Positions 16,100 to 27,184 of a stretch of DNA of 64,000 nucleotides are shown here, piece after piece. Both the position numbers and the translations under genes were made by a program. The notes under the pieces were generated by a model. It was not told where the DNA came from. It worked only from the letters and a program-made list of their open reading frames with translations, and did no database searches. This DNA comes from Ornithinibacter aureus (lineage in GTDB: Bacteria; Actinomycetota; Actinomycetes; Actinomycetales; Dermatophilaceae). The stretch covers positions 2,046,001 through 2,110,000 of the forward strand of contig NZ_VMSB01000001.1 of assembly GCF_009858245.1 (NCBI RefSeq), given 5' to 3'. How positions within the stretch are numbered: the first letter of the stretch is position 1; every line of letters begins with the position of its first letter.

Positions 16100-17936
16100 G
16101 AGACTGCTGAAGAATCCGCGTGGCGGGGGGCCGGGTTGACCTTGGGCTGGGATCGTTGGGGTCATGCAGGGTGAGGCTGACCGGCAGCGTGATCTGCTGG
16201 ATGTGGAGTCGTTGGCGGGGCATCTGTTGCCGGCTGGGAGCGTGTTCGCGTTCTTGGCTGAGCACCGCGATGCGTTGTTCCCGCCGGAGCTGTTCACGGA
16301 CTTGTTCCCCTCGGGGCGGGGCCGCCCCTCGATCCCGCCCGAGGTCATCGCGTCGGTGTTGGTGTTGCAGTCGCTGCACGGGTACTCCGACCGTGAGGCG
16401 GTTGACGCGCTCACGTTCGACCTGCGGTGGAAAGCGGCGTGCGGGTACGCGGTCGACGCGTCCGGGTTCCACCCCTCGACGTTGACGTACTGGCGTAAGC
16501 AGCTCGCGGCCAGTGAGCGTCCGCAGCGGATCTTCGAGGTGGTGCGTGAGGTCATCACCGCCACAGGAGTCCTGGCCGGCAAGACGCGGCGAGCGTTGGA
16601 CTCCACCGTGCTCGACGACGCGGTCGCCCGTCAGGACACGGTCACCCAGCTGATCGCGTCGATCCGCCGGGTCACCCGTGAGGTCGACGGTGCCCCGACG
16701 CTGGTGTCCGCACACTGCACCCGGTTGGCCGTGGTCACGGGCCAGGACTACACGGCCACGGGCAAGCCGCGGATCGCGTGGGACGACCACGACGCGCGTG
16801 AGGACCTGGTCACTGCCCTGGTCAACGACGCCGCGGCGTTGCTGGGCGCGCTCGACACCGACGCCATCGAGGCGGCGGGCGGGAAGCCAGCCGAGGCCAT
16901 CGCGCTGCTGGCGCTGGTCGCCGGGCAGGACGTGGAACCCGCGCAAGGCTCCGACGGCACCGACGGGCGGTGGCGGATCGCCCGCAAGACCGCACCGGAC
17001 CGGGTGATCTCCACGGTGGACCCCGACGCCCGGCACGCGCACAAGACGCGGCAGCGTCGCCAGGACGGGTTCAAGGCCCACGTCGTCATCGAGCCCGACA
17101 CCGGGCTGATGACCAAGGTCGCACTGACCAAGACCAACGGGAGTCAAAACTCCGACGCCGCGGTCGGCGCCGACCTGGTCACCACCGACCCCACCCTGGC
17201 CGACGCCACCGACGTGCAGGTCCTGGGTGACTCCGCCTACGCCTCGGGGCCGATGCTCGCCACCCTCGCCGGGCGCAATTGGGAGCCGGTCGTCAAACCC
17301 TGGCCGTCGCGGCCCGCGGTCGAGGATGGTTTCACCTTGGACGACTTCACCCACGACAGCGCGGCCGCCACGTTGACCTGCCCGGCCGGGATCACCCGGC
17401 GGGTCAGCACTAAAGGCACCGCCACCTTTGGTGCTGCCTGCAGTAGCTGCCCGCTACATGCCAGATGCACCACCGCCGCAACCGGCCGCAAAGTCAGCCT
17501 CGGCGAGCACCATCAGCTCCAACGCGAGCACCGGGCACGCGCTGAGCATCCCGACTTCCAAGCCGTGTACCGCCAGCATCGGCCGATGGTCGAACGCTCC
17601 ATCGCGTGGCTTACCCGCGGCAACCGGCGCGTGCCCTACCGCGGCGTGGTCAAGAACAACGCCTGGCTGCATCACCGCTCCGCCGCGCTCAACCTGCGCC
17701 GCCTTCTCGCGCTCGGGCTGACCCACCAGGACGGGGCCTGGGCGCTGACCTGAAGAAGGGGGCCACGGCCCTTGACAGGCCCCACGCACCGGGCGCAAGG
17801 TCGATACGACGGGCAGGACGAACTCGTTGTCGCGCCTTGAGCGCTGACTTTCCATTGCGGCACAGACCGCCTTGAGGTGACCTGCCCGTCCTCACGAGGA
17901 AACCGTCACTCGCACACCGCCTTGTTCAGCAGTCTC
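16100..17936 (+). mobile_element. IS1182-family insertion sequence, complete
   Basis: The element is 1,837 bp with 12-bp perfect terminal inverted repeats GAGACTGCTGAA (16100-16111) and TTCAGCAGTCTC (17925-17936), flanked by a direct CTAG at 16096-16099 and 17937-17940 that I read as the target duplication. One intact transposase gene fills most of it; about 180 bp at the right end hold no gene but include an AAGGG...CCCTT hairpin after the transposase stop. The right-hand CTAG contains the pyrE stop codon. The GGATGCCG octamer so common elsewhere is absent here, which agrees with recent arrival. Boundaries rest on inverted repeat plus duplication. Confidence 0.9.
16164..17753 (+). CDS. IS1182-family transposase
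   Basis: The 529-residue protein has the N-terminal DUF772 region (RGRPSIPPEVIASVLVLQSL, then GYSDREAVDALTFDLRWKAA) and a DDE catalytic domain. Candidate acidic residues are Asp in RALDSTVLDDA, Asp in VLGDSAYASG and Glu in the C-terminal RPMVERSIAWL segment. A Cys cluster CSSCPLHARCTTAATGR precedes the last motif, as in other IS1182 transposases. The frame is intact, so the element may still be active. The ribosome-binding site is weak (GTTGGGG), usual for transposases. Confidence 0.95.
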   Translation: MQGEADRQRDLLDVESLAGHLLPAGSVFAFLAEHRDALFPPELFTDLFPSGRGRPSIPPEVIASVLVLQSLHGYSDREAVDALTFDLRWKAACGYAVDASGFHPSTLTYWRKQLAASERPQRIFEVVREVITATGVLAGKTRRALDSTVLDDAVARQDTVTQLIASIRRVTREVDGAPTLVSAHCTRLAVVTGQDYTATGKPRIAWDDHDAREDLVTALVNDAAALLGALDTDAIEAAGGKPAEAIALLALVAGQDVEPAQGSDGTDGRWRIARKTAPDRVISTVDPDARHAHKTRQRRQDGFKAHVVIEPDTGLMTKVALTKTNGSQNSDAAVGADLVTTDPTLADATDVQVLGDSAYASGPMLATLAGRNWEPVVKPWPSRPAVEDGFTLDDFTHDSAAATLTCPAGITRRVSTKGTATFGAACSSCPLHARCTTAATGRKVSLGEHHQLQREHRARAEHPDFQAVYRQHRPMVERSIAWLTRGNRRVPYRGVVKNNAWLHHRSAALNLRRLLALGLTHQDGAWALT

Positions 17937-18491
17937 CTAGGCGAGGCCGAGGTCCTCGAGGCCGAAGACGTGCCGGTACTCCAGCCCGGCATCCGCGAAC
18001 TTCTCCGCCGCGCCGGTCGCCCGGTCGGCGATGGTGGCGACCGCGACGACGGTGGCTCCGGCATCCCGGGCCGCCTGCGCGGCATCCAGAGGCGACGACC
18101 CGGTGGTCGAGGTGTCCTCGACGATGAGCACCCGGCGGCCCGCGATCGACGGGCCCTCGATGCGCTGCTGGAGCCCGTGGGCCTTGCCGGCCTTGCGCAC
18201 GACGAACGCGTCGAGGCGGCCACCCTGCGCGGCCCGGGCGTGCAGCATCGCGGTGGCGACCGGGTCGGCGCCCAGGGTCAGGCCGCCGACCGCGTCGAAC
18301 TCCAGGTCAGCCGTGAGGTCGAGCATGACCCGGCCGACGAGCGGGCTGGCCTCCCCGTCGAGGGTGATGCGGCGCAGGTCGACGTAGTAGTCGGCCTCAC
18401 GGCCCGAGGACAGGGTCACCCGGCCGTGGACGATCGCCTTGTCGCGGACGATCTGCAGGAGGCGGGCACGGTCAGCGGCGATGTCGGTCAC
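17937..18491 (-). CDS. pyrE: Orotate phosphoribosyltransferase
   Basis: This 184-residue cytoplasmic enzyme joins orotate to PRPP to make OMP in pyrimidine synthesis. It has the catalytic Lys-containing FVVRKAGKAHG loop and the PRPP-binding motif RVLIVEDTSTTGSSPLDA, with VTLSSGREADYYVDLR near the N terminus. The stop codon TAG (17937-17939) lies inside the CTAG duplicated by the IS insertion, so the protein is unaltered although its 3' flank is replaced. It sits 31 nt downstream of the SDR gene on the same strand. Confidence 0.96.
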   Translation of the reverse strand: MTDIAADRARLLQIVRDKAIVHGRVTLSSGREADYYVDLRRITLDGEASPLVGRVMLDLTADLEFDAVGGLTLGADPVATAMLHARAAQGGRLDAFVVRKAGKAHGLQQRIEGPSIAGRRVLIVEDTSTTGSSPLDAAQAARDAGATVVAVATIADRATGAAEKFADAGLEYRHVFGLEDLGLA

Positions 18492-18522
18492 GGGTCAACC
18501 GTAGGGCACCGACCCGGTCGCA

Positions 18523-19296
18523 TCAGTCCCGGCGGAAGCGGTGCAGGGCACGCACCCCGGCGCCACGCACCAGCGGACGGGGCAGGGCCCGCACGGTGGT
18601 CGCGAGGACCTTCCACTGCGCCCCCGGCACGGAGATCACCTTGCCGGCAGCGACGTCGGTCAGCGCCTGCTGCACGAGGTCGTCGGCGTCGAGCCAGAGG
18701 AACTCGGGCAGCGCCGAGAACTTCATCCGGGCCCGCTGGTGGAACTCGGTGCGAGTGAAGCCGGGGCACAGCGCGGTCACCGTCACCCCGGTGCCGGCCA
18801 GTTCGCTCGCGAGCCCCTCCGAGAAGACCGTGACGAAGGCCTTCTCGGCCGAGTAGGTGCCGTGCGCGATGAACGACGCCACCGACGACACGTTGACGAT
18901 GGCGCCGTGGCCGCGCGCCCGCATCGCCCGACCCGCCGCGTGGCAGGTCAGCATGACGGCCCGGACCATGACGTCGAGCCCGGCCTCCTCCTGGGCCACG
19001 TCGTTGTCGAGGAAGGATCCGGCCAGGCCGAAGCCCGCGTTGTTGACGAGGAGGTCGACGGGACGGTCGGCGTCCGCGAGACGCGCGCACACGGCATCCG
19101 TCGCGTGGCGGTCGGACAGGTCGGCGACGAGCACCTCCACGTCGACGCCGTGCGCTGCCCGCAGATCCGCGGCGAGACGCTCGAGCCGGGCGCGGTCACG
19201 CGCGACGACGACGAGGTCGTGGCCCTCGCGGGCGAGTCGCTGGGCGAAGGCGTGGCCGATCCCGGCCGACGCACCGGTGACGAGTGCCGTGGTCAT
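18523..19296 (-). CDS. Short-chain dehydrogenase/reductase
   Basis: The 257-residue protein is a classical SDR: nucleotide-binding GASAGIG at residues 8-14, NNAG (about residue 87), catalytic Ser in NVSSVASF and Y-x-x-x-K in TYSAEKAF. RDRARLER after the second strand suggests NADP preference. The substrate is unknown; the size and C-terminal basic tail resemble DltE/YqjQ-type SDRs. It is probably cotranscribed with pyrE, 31 nt downstream. Confidence 0.9.
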   Translation of the reverse strand: MTTALVTGASAGIGHAFAQRLAREGHDLVVVARDRARLERLAADLRAAHGVDVEVLVADLSDRHATDAVCARLADADRPVDLLVNNAGFGLAGSFLDNDVAQEEAGLDVMVRAVMLTCHAAGRAMRARGHGAIVNVSSVASFIAHGTYSAEKAFVTVFSEGLASELAGTGVTVTALCPGFTRTEFHQRARMKFSALPEFLWLDADDLVQQALTDVAAGKVISVPGAQWKVLATTVRALPRPLVRGAGVRALHRFRRD

Positions 19297-19411
19297 GGTC
19301 GCGACTGTATGCCGTGGCCACGAGCAGGGCGCGAGCCGTCACCCGAACGGGGTACAGAAATCCTGACCCCGGTGCGACAGTGCGGCTGCGACTTCCCACG
19401 ACGCCAGCCCC

Positions 19412-19634
19412 CTCGACATCACGGACCACCTCGGACCCGTCTCGTACGTCGCCGTCGAGTTCCCCGACGGCCGTGCGGATGCCGCTGGCTTCGCCGCCCT
19501 GCCCCGCCGGCCCTGGCCCAAGCCTCGGGGACGGAAGAGATGCTCCAGCAGCTGGAGCGGCTCGGACAGCTGCGGCCTCGGGTGTGCGGACGGACGCCGA
19601 GTTCGAGACGCAGAAGGCCCGCATCCTCGCGTAG
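19412..19634 (+). pseudogene. Remnant of a DUF6325 plus SHOCT domain gene
   Basis: Three reading phases hold consecutive pieces of one ancestral protein. From 19412 the frame reads DITDHLGPVSYVAVEFPDGR, the typical start of DUF6325 proteins; then a second frame gives GTEEMLQQLERLGQLR, and a third ASGVRTDAEFETQKARILA with a stop at 19632. The last two pieces together are a SHOCT domain. Most of the DUF6325 middle is deleted and at least two frameshifts are needed, so the gene is dead. The rest of the 380-bp gap between the SDR and xthA holds nothing else I can support. Confidence 0.7.
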
Positions 19635-19676
19635 CCGGCCGGGCGGGTGCGCCCCGACGTTGCGTAGGGTGACGGC

Positions 19677-20462
19677 GTGCGCATCGCCACCTGGAACGTC
19701 AACTCGATCCGCTCCCGCATCGACCGCGTCGAGGCCTGGTTGGCCCGTTCGCAGGTCGACGTCCTGGCCATCCAGGAGAGCAAGGCCAAGGACGAGCAGT
19801 TCCCGTACGACCGGTTCCGGGCGCTCGGGTACCAGGTCGCCCACCACGGGGTGAGCCAGTGGAACGGGGTCGCCATCGCCTCACGGGTCGGCCTCGACGA
19901 CGTGCAGGTCGGCTTCGACGGCGCGCCCGGCTGGGGGGAGCCAGCCACCGCGGAAGCCCGCGCGATCGGGGCGACGTGTGGCGGCATCCGGATGTGGTCG
20001 CTCTACGTGCCCAATGGTCGCGCCCTCGAGGACCCGCACATGGCCTACAAGCTGTCGTGGCTCGACCGGTTGCGCGACCAGGCCACGGGTTGGGCGGCCG
20101 ACGGCACCCCGGTGGCGCTGTGCGGCGACTGGAACATCGCCCCGACCGACGACGACGTGTGGTCGATGGAGTACTACGCCGACAAGAGCCACGTCTCGCC
20201 CGGTGAGCGCGCGGCGTTCCACGCCTTCCTGGATGCCGGATTCGTCGACGTCGTGCGCCCGCACACCCCGGGGCCGGGCGTCTACACGTACTGGGACTAC
20301 CAGCGCCTGGCCTTCCAGAAGCGCCGCGGCATGCGCATCGACTTCGTGCTCGGCTCGCCGTCACTCGCTGCGCGGGTGGCCGGTGCCGTCATCGACCGCG
20401 AGGAGCGCAAGGGCACCGGCGCCAGCGATCACGCGCCGGTCGTCGTGCAGCTCGACGCCTGA
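19677..20462 (+). CDS. xthA: Exodeoxyribonuclease III (AP endonuclease)
   Basis: The 261-residue protein has all EEP-family motifs: ATWNVNSIRSR at the N terminus, the metal-binding Glu in LAIQESKAKDEQ, VPNGR, GDWNIAPTDDD, and the C-terminal RIDFVLGSP and GASDHAPVVV with the catalytic Asp-His pair. It removes abasic sites and 3' blocks in base-excision repair. It starts with GTG at 19677. Its last 34 nt overlap the convergent DUF222/HNH gene. Confidence 0.95.
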   Translation: MRIATWNVNSIRSRIDRVEAWLARSQVDVLAIQESKAKDEQFPYDRFRALGYQVAHHGVSQWNGVAIASRVGLDDVQVGFDGAPGWGEPATAEARAIGATCGGIRMWSLYVPNGRALEDPHMAYKLSWLDRLRDQATGWAADGTPVALCGDWNIAPTDDDVWSMEYYADKSHVSPGERAAFHAFLDAGFVDVVRPHTPGPGVYTYWDYQRLAFQKRRGMRIDFVLGSPSLAARVAGAVIDREERKGTGASDHAPVVVQLDA

Positions 20463-22012
20463 GCCTGCTCGGCCCCTCGCGGGGGCATGCTCTCGAGCAG
20501 GTCAGCCCAGTCCTGCGACTGCCGCCACTGCTCGTGTTCGTCACGTTCGAGGTCGAGCTCGAGCCTGGCCCAGTGCTGCTCGTCAGGATCATCGGCTCGG
20601 ATCGCGGCGAGCAGCTCAGCCAGCCGCTGCGGTGTCAGCGGGCGCGGATCAGCCACCGCTCGCTCCGCCCGCACCGCCTCCAGGTACTGGTCGTACGACC
20701 CCACGGTGCGGTCCCAGACGACGAACCGCCCCAGCTCATCCGGGGTCGCCCGCACTTGCGCGACGTACCGCCGGTCATGCACCACCGTGTGATGCCGCTG
20801 GCACAGCAGCGCAGCATTGTCCAGGTCGGTCGCGCCACCATCGAGCCAGTGCACGACATGATGCGCCTGCGTCCACGCCGCCGGAGCCCCACACCCCGGG
20901 TAGGTGCACCCCCGATCTCGACCCATCAGGACCCGCCGCTGCGCCCTGGTGAACAACCGCTCCACCCGCCCCTCGTCCAACGGCTCCCCGGCTGACCCCA
21001 GCACCTGCGGCACGACCGCCGCCGAGCACGCCAGACGCCGCACCACCGACGGGGAGAGCATGGCCCCCGTCGCGGTCGAGGCCAGCACCTCACCAAACCC
21101 GGTGCCCGCCTGAAGGTCTGTCACCGTCATGCTCACGTGCAGCGCCGCACCCGACCCAGCAGCCCCGTCGACACCACCGCGCTGGTCCGCGTCTGCGGCG
21201 GACGACCGCTGGCACACCAACGCCAGTGCCTCGACCCGCCGCTGCCCCGCCGGGCGAAGGTCTCGCTCCCCCGTCTCGTCATTGGGCGCCGGCGCGGACA
21301 ACGGCCCGATCGCGGCCTCGAGTGCCGCCGCCTGCTCCGGCGTCATGACCAGTTGGTACTCGGTGAGATCACCGGACTCCACCACTGGCATCGACAACCG
21401 CGCCGCCGACGCCAACCGGGCCTGCAGATCATCGAACTTCCCCGCCCGCCCGAACTCCGCGATCAGCCGCGGCCGCAGCTTGCGCAGCTGCGTCGGCCCC
21501 CACGCCACCCCCAGCTCCAGCATCGACGCCGTCACCGTCGGCAACACCTCATCGCGCACGATCGGCGCCAACCGCTCAACCTCACGCAACGCTGCACACG
21601 CCAACGCCGGTGACACCGTGCCGTCCTGCACCTCCGCCCACACGATGCCCAACGGCGACCCCGGATCGACGACCTGTCCCTGCGGGCACCACCGGGACGG
21701 GGTCGGAGACACCGCGCACGCCACCCTGGCCACCTGGAACGCACCGCCCTGCCGCAGCGACGGCGCGTGGTCACGCACCCAGGTGTGCACGTTCACTCCC
21801 GCGGCCTCGATCTCACCACGGCCCATCGCCTCCACCGTGATCGCGACCCGCGCCGCCCCCGCCTGCGCAGCAACGTCGTCGACAACGCCCATCAACTCGG
21901 CCAGCTCCGACCCCTGAGCCTCGTGCAGGACCGCACCGAGCCCACGCAACGCCTCACGCGCGGTCTCAATCGCGCTGCGCCGCTCCCTCAGACCACATCC
22001 CCCGATGTCCAT
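20429..22012 (-). CDS. DUF222 / HNH endonuclease domain protein (13E12 repeat family)
   Basis: The 527-residue protein has an N-terminal DUF222 region (roughly residues 25-340) and a C-terminal HNH nuclease domain: RDRGCTYPGCGAPAAWTQ, HHVVHWLDGGATDLDNAALL and CQRHHTVVH, which supply the zinc Cys residues and the catalytic His. This family is multi-copy in many actinobacteria and known as 13E12 in mycobacteria, where members belong to the LexA regulon. A consensus LexA box with an adjacent -10 TATAAGAT lies right before the ATG at 22012, so damage induction is expected. The exact DNA substrate is unknown. The C terminus overlaps xthA antisense. Confidence 0.9.
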   Translation of the reverse strand: MDIGGCGLRERRSAIETAREALRGLGAVLHEAQGSELAELMGVVDDVAAQAGAARVAITVEAMGRGEIEAAGVNVHTWVRDHAPSLRQGGAFQVARVACAVSPTPSRWCPQGQVVDPGSPLGIVWAEVQDGTVSPALACAALREVERLAPIVRDEVLPTVTASMLELGVAWGPTQLRKLRPRLIAEFGRAGKFDDLQARLASAARLSMPVVESGDLTEYQLVMTPEQAAALEAAIGPLSAPAPNDETGERDLRPAGQRRVEALALVCQRSSAADADQRGGVDGAAGSGAALHVSMTVTDLQAGTGFGEVLASTATGAMLSPSVVRRLACSAAVVPQVLGSAGEPLDEGRVERLFTRAQRRVLMGRDRGCTYPGCGAPAAWTQAHHVVHWLDGGATDLDNAALLCQRHHTVVHDRRYVAQVRATPDELGRFVVWDRTVGSYDQYLEAVRAERAVADPRPLTPQRLAELLAAIRADDPDEQHWARLELDLERDEHEQWRQSQDWADLLESMPPRGAEQAQASSCTTTGA

Positions 22013-22024
22013 GACTCATCTTAT

Positions 22025-22040
22025 ACGAACACCAGTTCGA
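22025..22040 (-). promoter_or_regulatory. LexA (SOS) box of the DUF222/HNH gene
   Basis: The 16-mer ACGAACACCAGTTCGA matches the actinobacterial SOS box CGAAC-N4-GTTCG exactly in both half-sites. Read on the minus strand it is followed by TATAAGAT, a good -10 element, about 8 nt from the ATG at 22012, so the message would have a very short leader. LexA bound here would cover the promoter. Confidence 0.9.
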
Positions 22041-22097
22041 TGATCAACCCCTGAGGGCAACTCACTCGACCTGATTCGCCTGCCCACAGCGACGACG

Positions 22098-23768
22098 TCA
22101 CAGCCCCAGGATCGCCGACCGCTCCCCACCTGCACGGCGGCGCAGCCCCAGCGCCAGGGAGGCGAGCGCCCCGAGAGCGGCGGCCACCGCAGCCCCGCGG
22201 AACGCCCACGCCACCTGGAGCACCGCGGCATCCTTGAGCGCGTCGGTGTCGGTCGGGTCGGGCAGGGCGGCAACCGCCATGTAGTACTGGTGGAGGCCGA
22301 CGGCTGTCAGCAGCGCGATCCCGACGACCATGCCGACCATCCGGGCCACGACGACGAGCGCGGATGCCGTGCCGTGGGCGTCGTGGGTGGCTCCCGCGAG
22401 TGCCGCGTCGTTCACCGGGGCCAGGGCCAACCCGATCCCGAGGCCCACTGCAGCGAGCACCACGGTCGACGGGCCCTGCTCGAGCGACCCGCGACCCCAC
22501 GTCGTCATCACGGCGAGGCCGACGGCAGCGAGGGCGAGGCCGGCTGCTGCCACCACACCGTTGGCCAGCAGGCGCAGCGCCCAGCCTCCGGCCAGCGCCC
22601 CGACGGGGACCGCGATGAGGAAGCGGACGAGCACCAGCGCCGCCTCGGTCTGGTCGGTGGTGTGCACGAGGCGGGCGAGCAGCGGGACGTCGACGATGAC
22701 GGCCACCAAGGCAACCCCGACGAGCACCGACACGATCAGGGCCCACACGAGGCGACCACGCACCAGACCACGGGGCACCAGGGGCGAGGACGAGCGGCGT
22801 TGGTGCACGGCATACGCGATCGACAACAGGACCGCCACGGGGAGCAATGCGTAGCCCAGCGGACCGACGACCTCGGTCTCCGGCTCGGCTGCGGCGAAGG
22901 TCAGCACGATGCAGCCGAGCGCTCCTCCGATGAGGAGTGCCCCGAGCAGGTCCGCCCGGCGCAGCAGGGCCCACGCACCACGGGAGCCGACCAGCAGGGC
23001 CGCCAGGAGCAGCACCCCCGCGACGAGCCCGATCGGGGTGGCGAGCCGGGACGTCGAGTCGCTGAAGGGAACGAACGGCACACCCCAGCGCACGCTCGTC
23101 GCGAGGGACTCGGGGGCCGCGAGCGCGAGGATGCCGACGGTCGCGGCCAGCCCTGCGAGCAGTACGACGCGTGGGCGCGGCCTCGGCAGCGCTCCGCCTC
23201 CGACCCACAGCACCGCACCGGCGAGCAGCAGACCCAGCACCGCGTTCAGCCAGAAGATGGCCCGCCAGTCAGCGATGACGAGGACGAGGGCCCCGAGCAC
23301 CGGGCCGAGCACGGACCCGAGTTCCTGCACCGCCCCGACGACACCGAGAGGCACCCCGCGCCGGTCCGGCGGCCAGAGCTGGGCGACGATGGCCAGGGTG
23401 GCCGGCACGAGCCCTCCCCCGCCGACGCCCTGGACCACCCGGCCGGCCACGAGCACGGGCAGCTCGACCGCCAGGGCGGTGACCACCGACCCGATGACGA
23501 ACACCCCCAGGCAGGCGAGCAGCACCCGCTGGCGGTCGACGAGGTCGGCCAGCCGACCGACGAGGGGAAGCACCGCGACGTAGCCGAGCAGGAAGCCGGA
23601 GACGATCGGCGTGGCCCGCTGGAGCGAGTCGATGCCGACCCCGACACCACGCATCATGTCGGTGAGGGCGAGGACGACGACGTAGGTGTCGGCGGCGGCC
23701 AGGGCGACGGCGATGGCAGCCGTCGTGAGCAGTGCCCTAGGGGCGGGTGATCGTCGCTGGGGCGCCAT
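22098..23768 (-). CDS. MFS transporter, P55-like (DHA2-type, 14 spans)
   Basis: The 556-residue membrane protein has about fourteen hydrophobic spans, the MFS motif A in GRLADLVDRQRVLL, and motif C-like GAVQELGSVLGPVLGALV. It lies directly downstream of a LppX/LprAFG lipoprotein gene, with a 32-nt overlap, the same arrangement as mycobacterial lprG and p55 (Rv1411c-Rv1410c), where the pair exports triacylglycerol and lipoglycans. Here the partner lipid is unknown. Start ATG 23768 lies within the lipoprotein gene. Confidence 0.85.
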   Translation of the reverse strand: MAPQRRSPAPRALLTTAAIAVALAAADTYVVVLALTDMMRGVGVGIDSLQRATPIVSGFLLGYVAVLPLVGRLADLVDRQRVLLACLGVFVIGSVVTALAVELPVLVAGRVVQGVGGGGLVPATLAIVAQLWPPDRRGVPLGVVGAVQELGSVLGPVLGALVLVIADWRAIFWLNAVLGLLLAGAVLWVGGGALPRPRPRVVLLAGLAATVGILALAAPESLATSVRWGVPFVPFSDSTSRLATPIGLVAGVLLLAALLVGSRGAWALLRRADLLGALLIGGALGCIVLTFAAAEPETEVVGPLGYALLPVAVLLSIAYAVHQRRSSSPLVPRGLVRGRLVWALIVSVLVGVALVAVIVDVPLLARLVHTTDQTEAALVLVRFLIAVPVGALAGGWALRLLANGVVAAAGLALAAVGLAVMTTWGRGSLEQGPSTVVLAAVGLGIGLALAPVNDAALAGATHDAHGTASALVVVARMVGMVVGIALLTAVGLHQYYMAVAALPDPTDTDALKDAAVLQVAWAFRGAAVAAALGALASLALGLRRRAGGERSAILGL

Positions 23769-24426
23769 AGTCCGTCATGGTCAGCAGGTAGGTGGCCTCG
23801 ACCCCGGGGAAGAACGGCCCCTTGAGCGTGGCGGTGCGCAGCTCGTTGCTCTCGGTCAGGCCGTAGCTGACGGCGAAGGTGCCCGTGCCGTCGCCGAGGT
23901 GGAGCAGGTCCTCGACGAGCGCGCCGTCCAGGGTGCCGTCGATGCGGTCGAGCACGTCCTGGCCCGAGCGGGTCTGGCCGGCATCCTTGGCGTCGCCGGT
24001 CTTCGGCAGCAGGCTGGAGATGCCGGTGGCCGGGTTGAAGAACTGCGCCGGGTTGGGGGCGTTCAACGAGGTGAGGTCGGTCTCCTCGTACTGCGGGGTG
24101 AACAGCTTGAGGTAGGCCGTGTCGCCGATGGCGATCGCGTCGATGGTCGCCGCGATGCCCTCGACCGTGCCGGTGATGGTGCCCTGGAACTTCGGCTCGG
24201 TGGCGTCGATGACCCCCACCCCCTTGGCGGCGGTGACGCCGTTCTCTCGGGGCGGGACGTCCCGGCTGGTCAGGGTGAGGCTCACGGTCTTCGCCGCGTC
24301 GAAGGCGGTCTTGGCTGCTGCCAGCTGCTCGGTGGGCGGCACCTGCGGGGCTTCGGCCTCTCCCGAGCACCCGGCCAGCACGGCGACGAGACCGGCAGCG
24401 GCGATCAGGGTGGGAAGTCGGCGCAT
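23737..24426 (-). CDS. LppX/LprAFG-family lipoprotein (LprG-like)
   Basis: The 229-residue protein has a lipoprotein signal with lipobox AVLAGC (Cys20). The mature part fits the LppX_LprAFG fold: a long amphipathic helix (TEQLAAAKTAFDAAK), the VSLTLTSRDVP strand, and a C-terminal VEATYLLTMTDYGAPATIT. Family members form a hydrophobic cavity that carries lipids across the periplasm. It is transcribed with the P55-like pump, overlapping its start, which supports a joint lipid-export role. Confidence 0.88.
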   Translation of the reverse strand: MRRLPTLIAAAGLVAVLAGCSGEAEAPQVPPTEQLAAAKTAFDAAKTVSLTLTSRDVPPRENGVTAAKGVGVIDATEPKFQGTITGTVEGIAATIDAIAIGDTAYLKLFTPQYEETDLTSLNAPNPAQFFNPATGISSLLPKTGDAKDAGQTRSGQDVLDRIDGTLDGALVEDLLHLGDGTGTFAVSYGLTESNELRTATLKGPFFPGVEATYLLTMTDYGAPATITRP

Positions 24427-24461
24427 GGCCGCAACAGTATCCCGCGACCACGCCCGACCTC

Positions 24462-24521
24462 TTGCGAACCACCCACCCGGTCAGGCCCGTCCAGAGCCCG
24501 TGCCAGGTGGGTGGTTCGCAA
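24462..24521. terminator. 60-nt hairpin behind clpB
   Basis: Perfect 16-bp arms (24462-24477 TTGCGAACCACCCACC and 24506-24521) enclose a 28-nt loop, 37 nt after the clpB stop and upstream of lprG on the same strand. It would end the clpB transcript. The architecture, long perfect arms with a large loop and total length near 60, resembles the family A palindromes although the sequence differs. Confidence 0.8.
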
Positions 24522-24557
24522 TATGTGGGGCTTGTGACAGAGCCCGGTGAGTCGCGC

Positions 24558-27110
<2,553 letters not shown>

Positions 27111-27165
27111 GGGGTCTCCTTGCAGCAATCAGGGCAGATCTACATCAGGGATAACCGTGCCAAAG

Positions 27166-27184
27166 TTGAGTCTATTCCACTCAA
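27166..27184. promoter_or_regulatory. HAIR operator (HspR box) of clpB
   Basis: TTGAGT-N7-ACTCAA is a perfect inverted repeat matching the HspR-associated inverted repeat consensus CTTGAGT-N7-ACTCAAG (the right outer G is present, the left outer base is G). It is 56 nt before the clpB ATG and its right half overlaps the gntK stop codon (27181-27183). Confidence 0.92.

Noticed and set aside
16100-17936. Larger genomic island around the IS
   Set aside because: Flanking genes (AGCS symporter, pyrE) are ordinary chromosomal genes with the same codon use, and only one IS with a single transposase is present.
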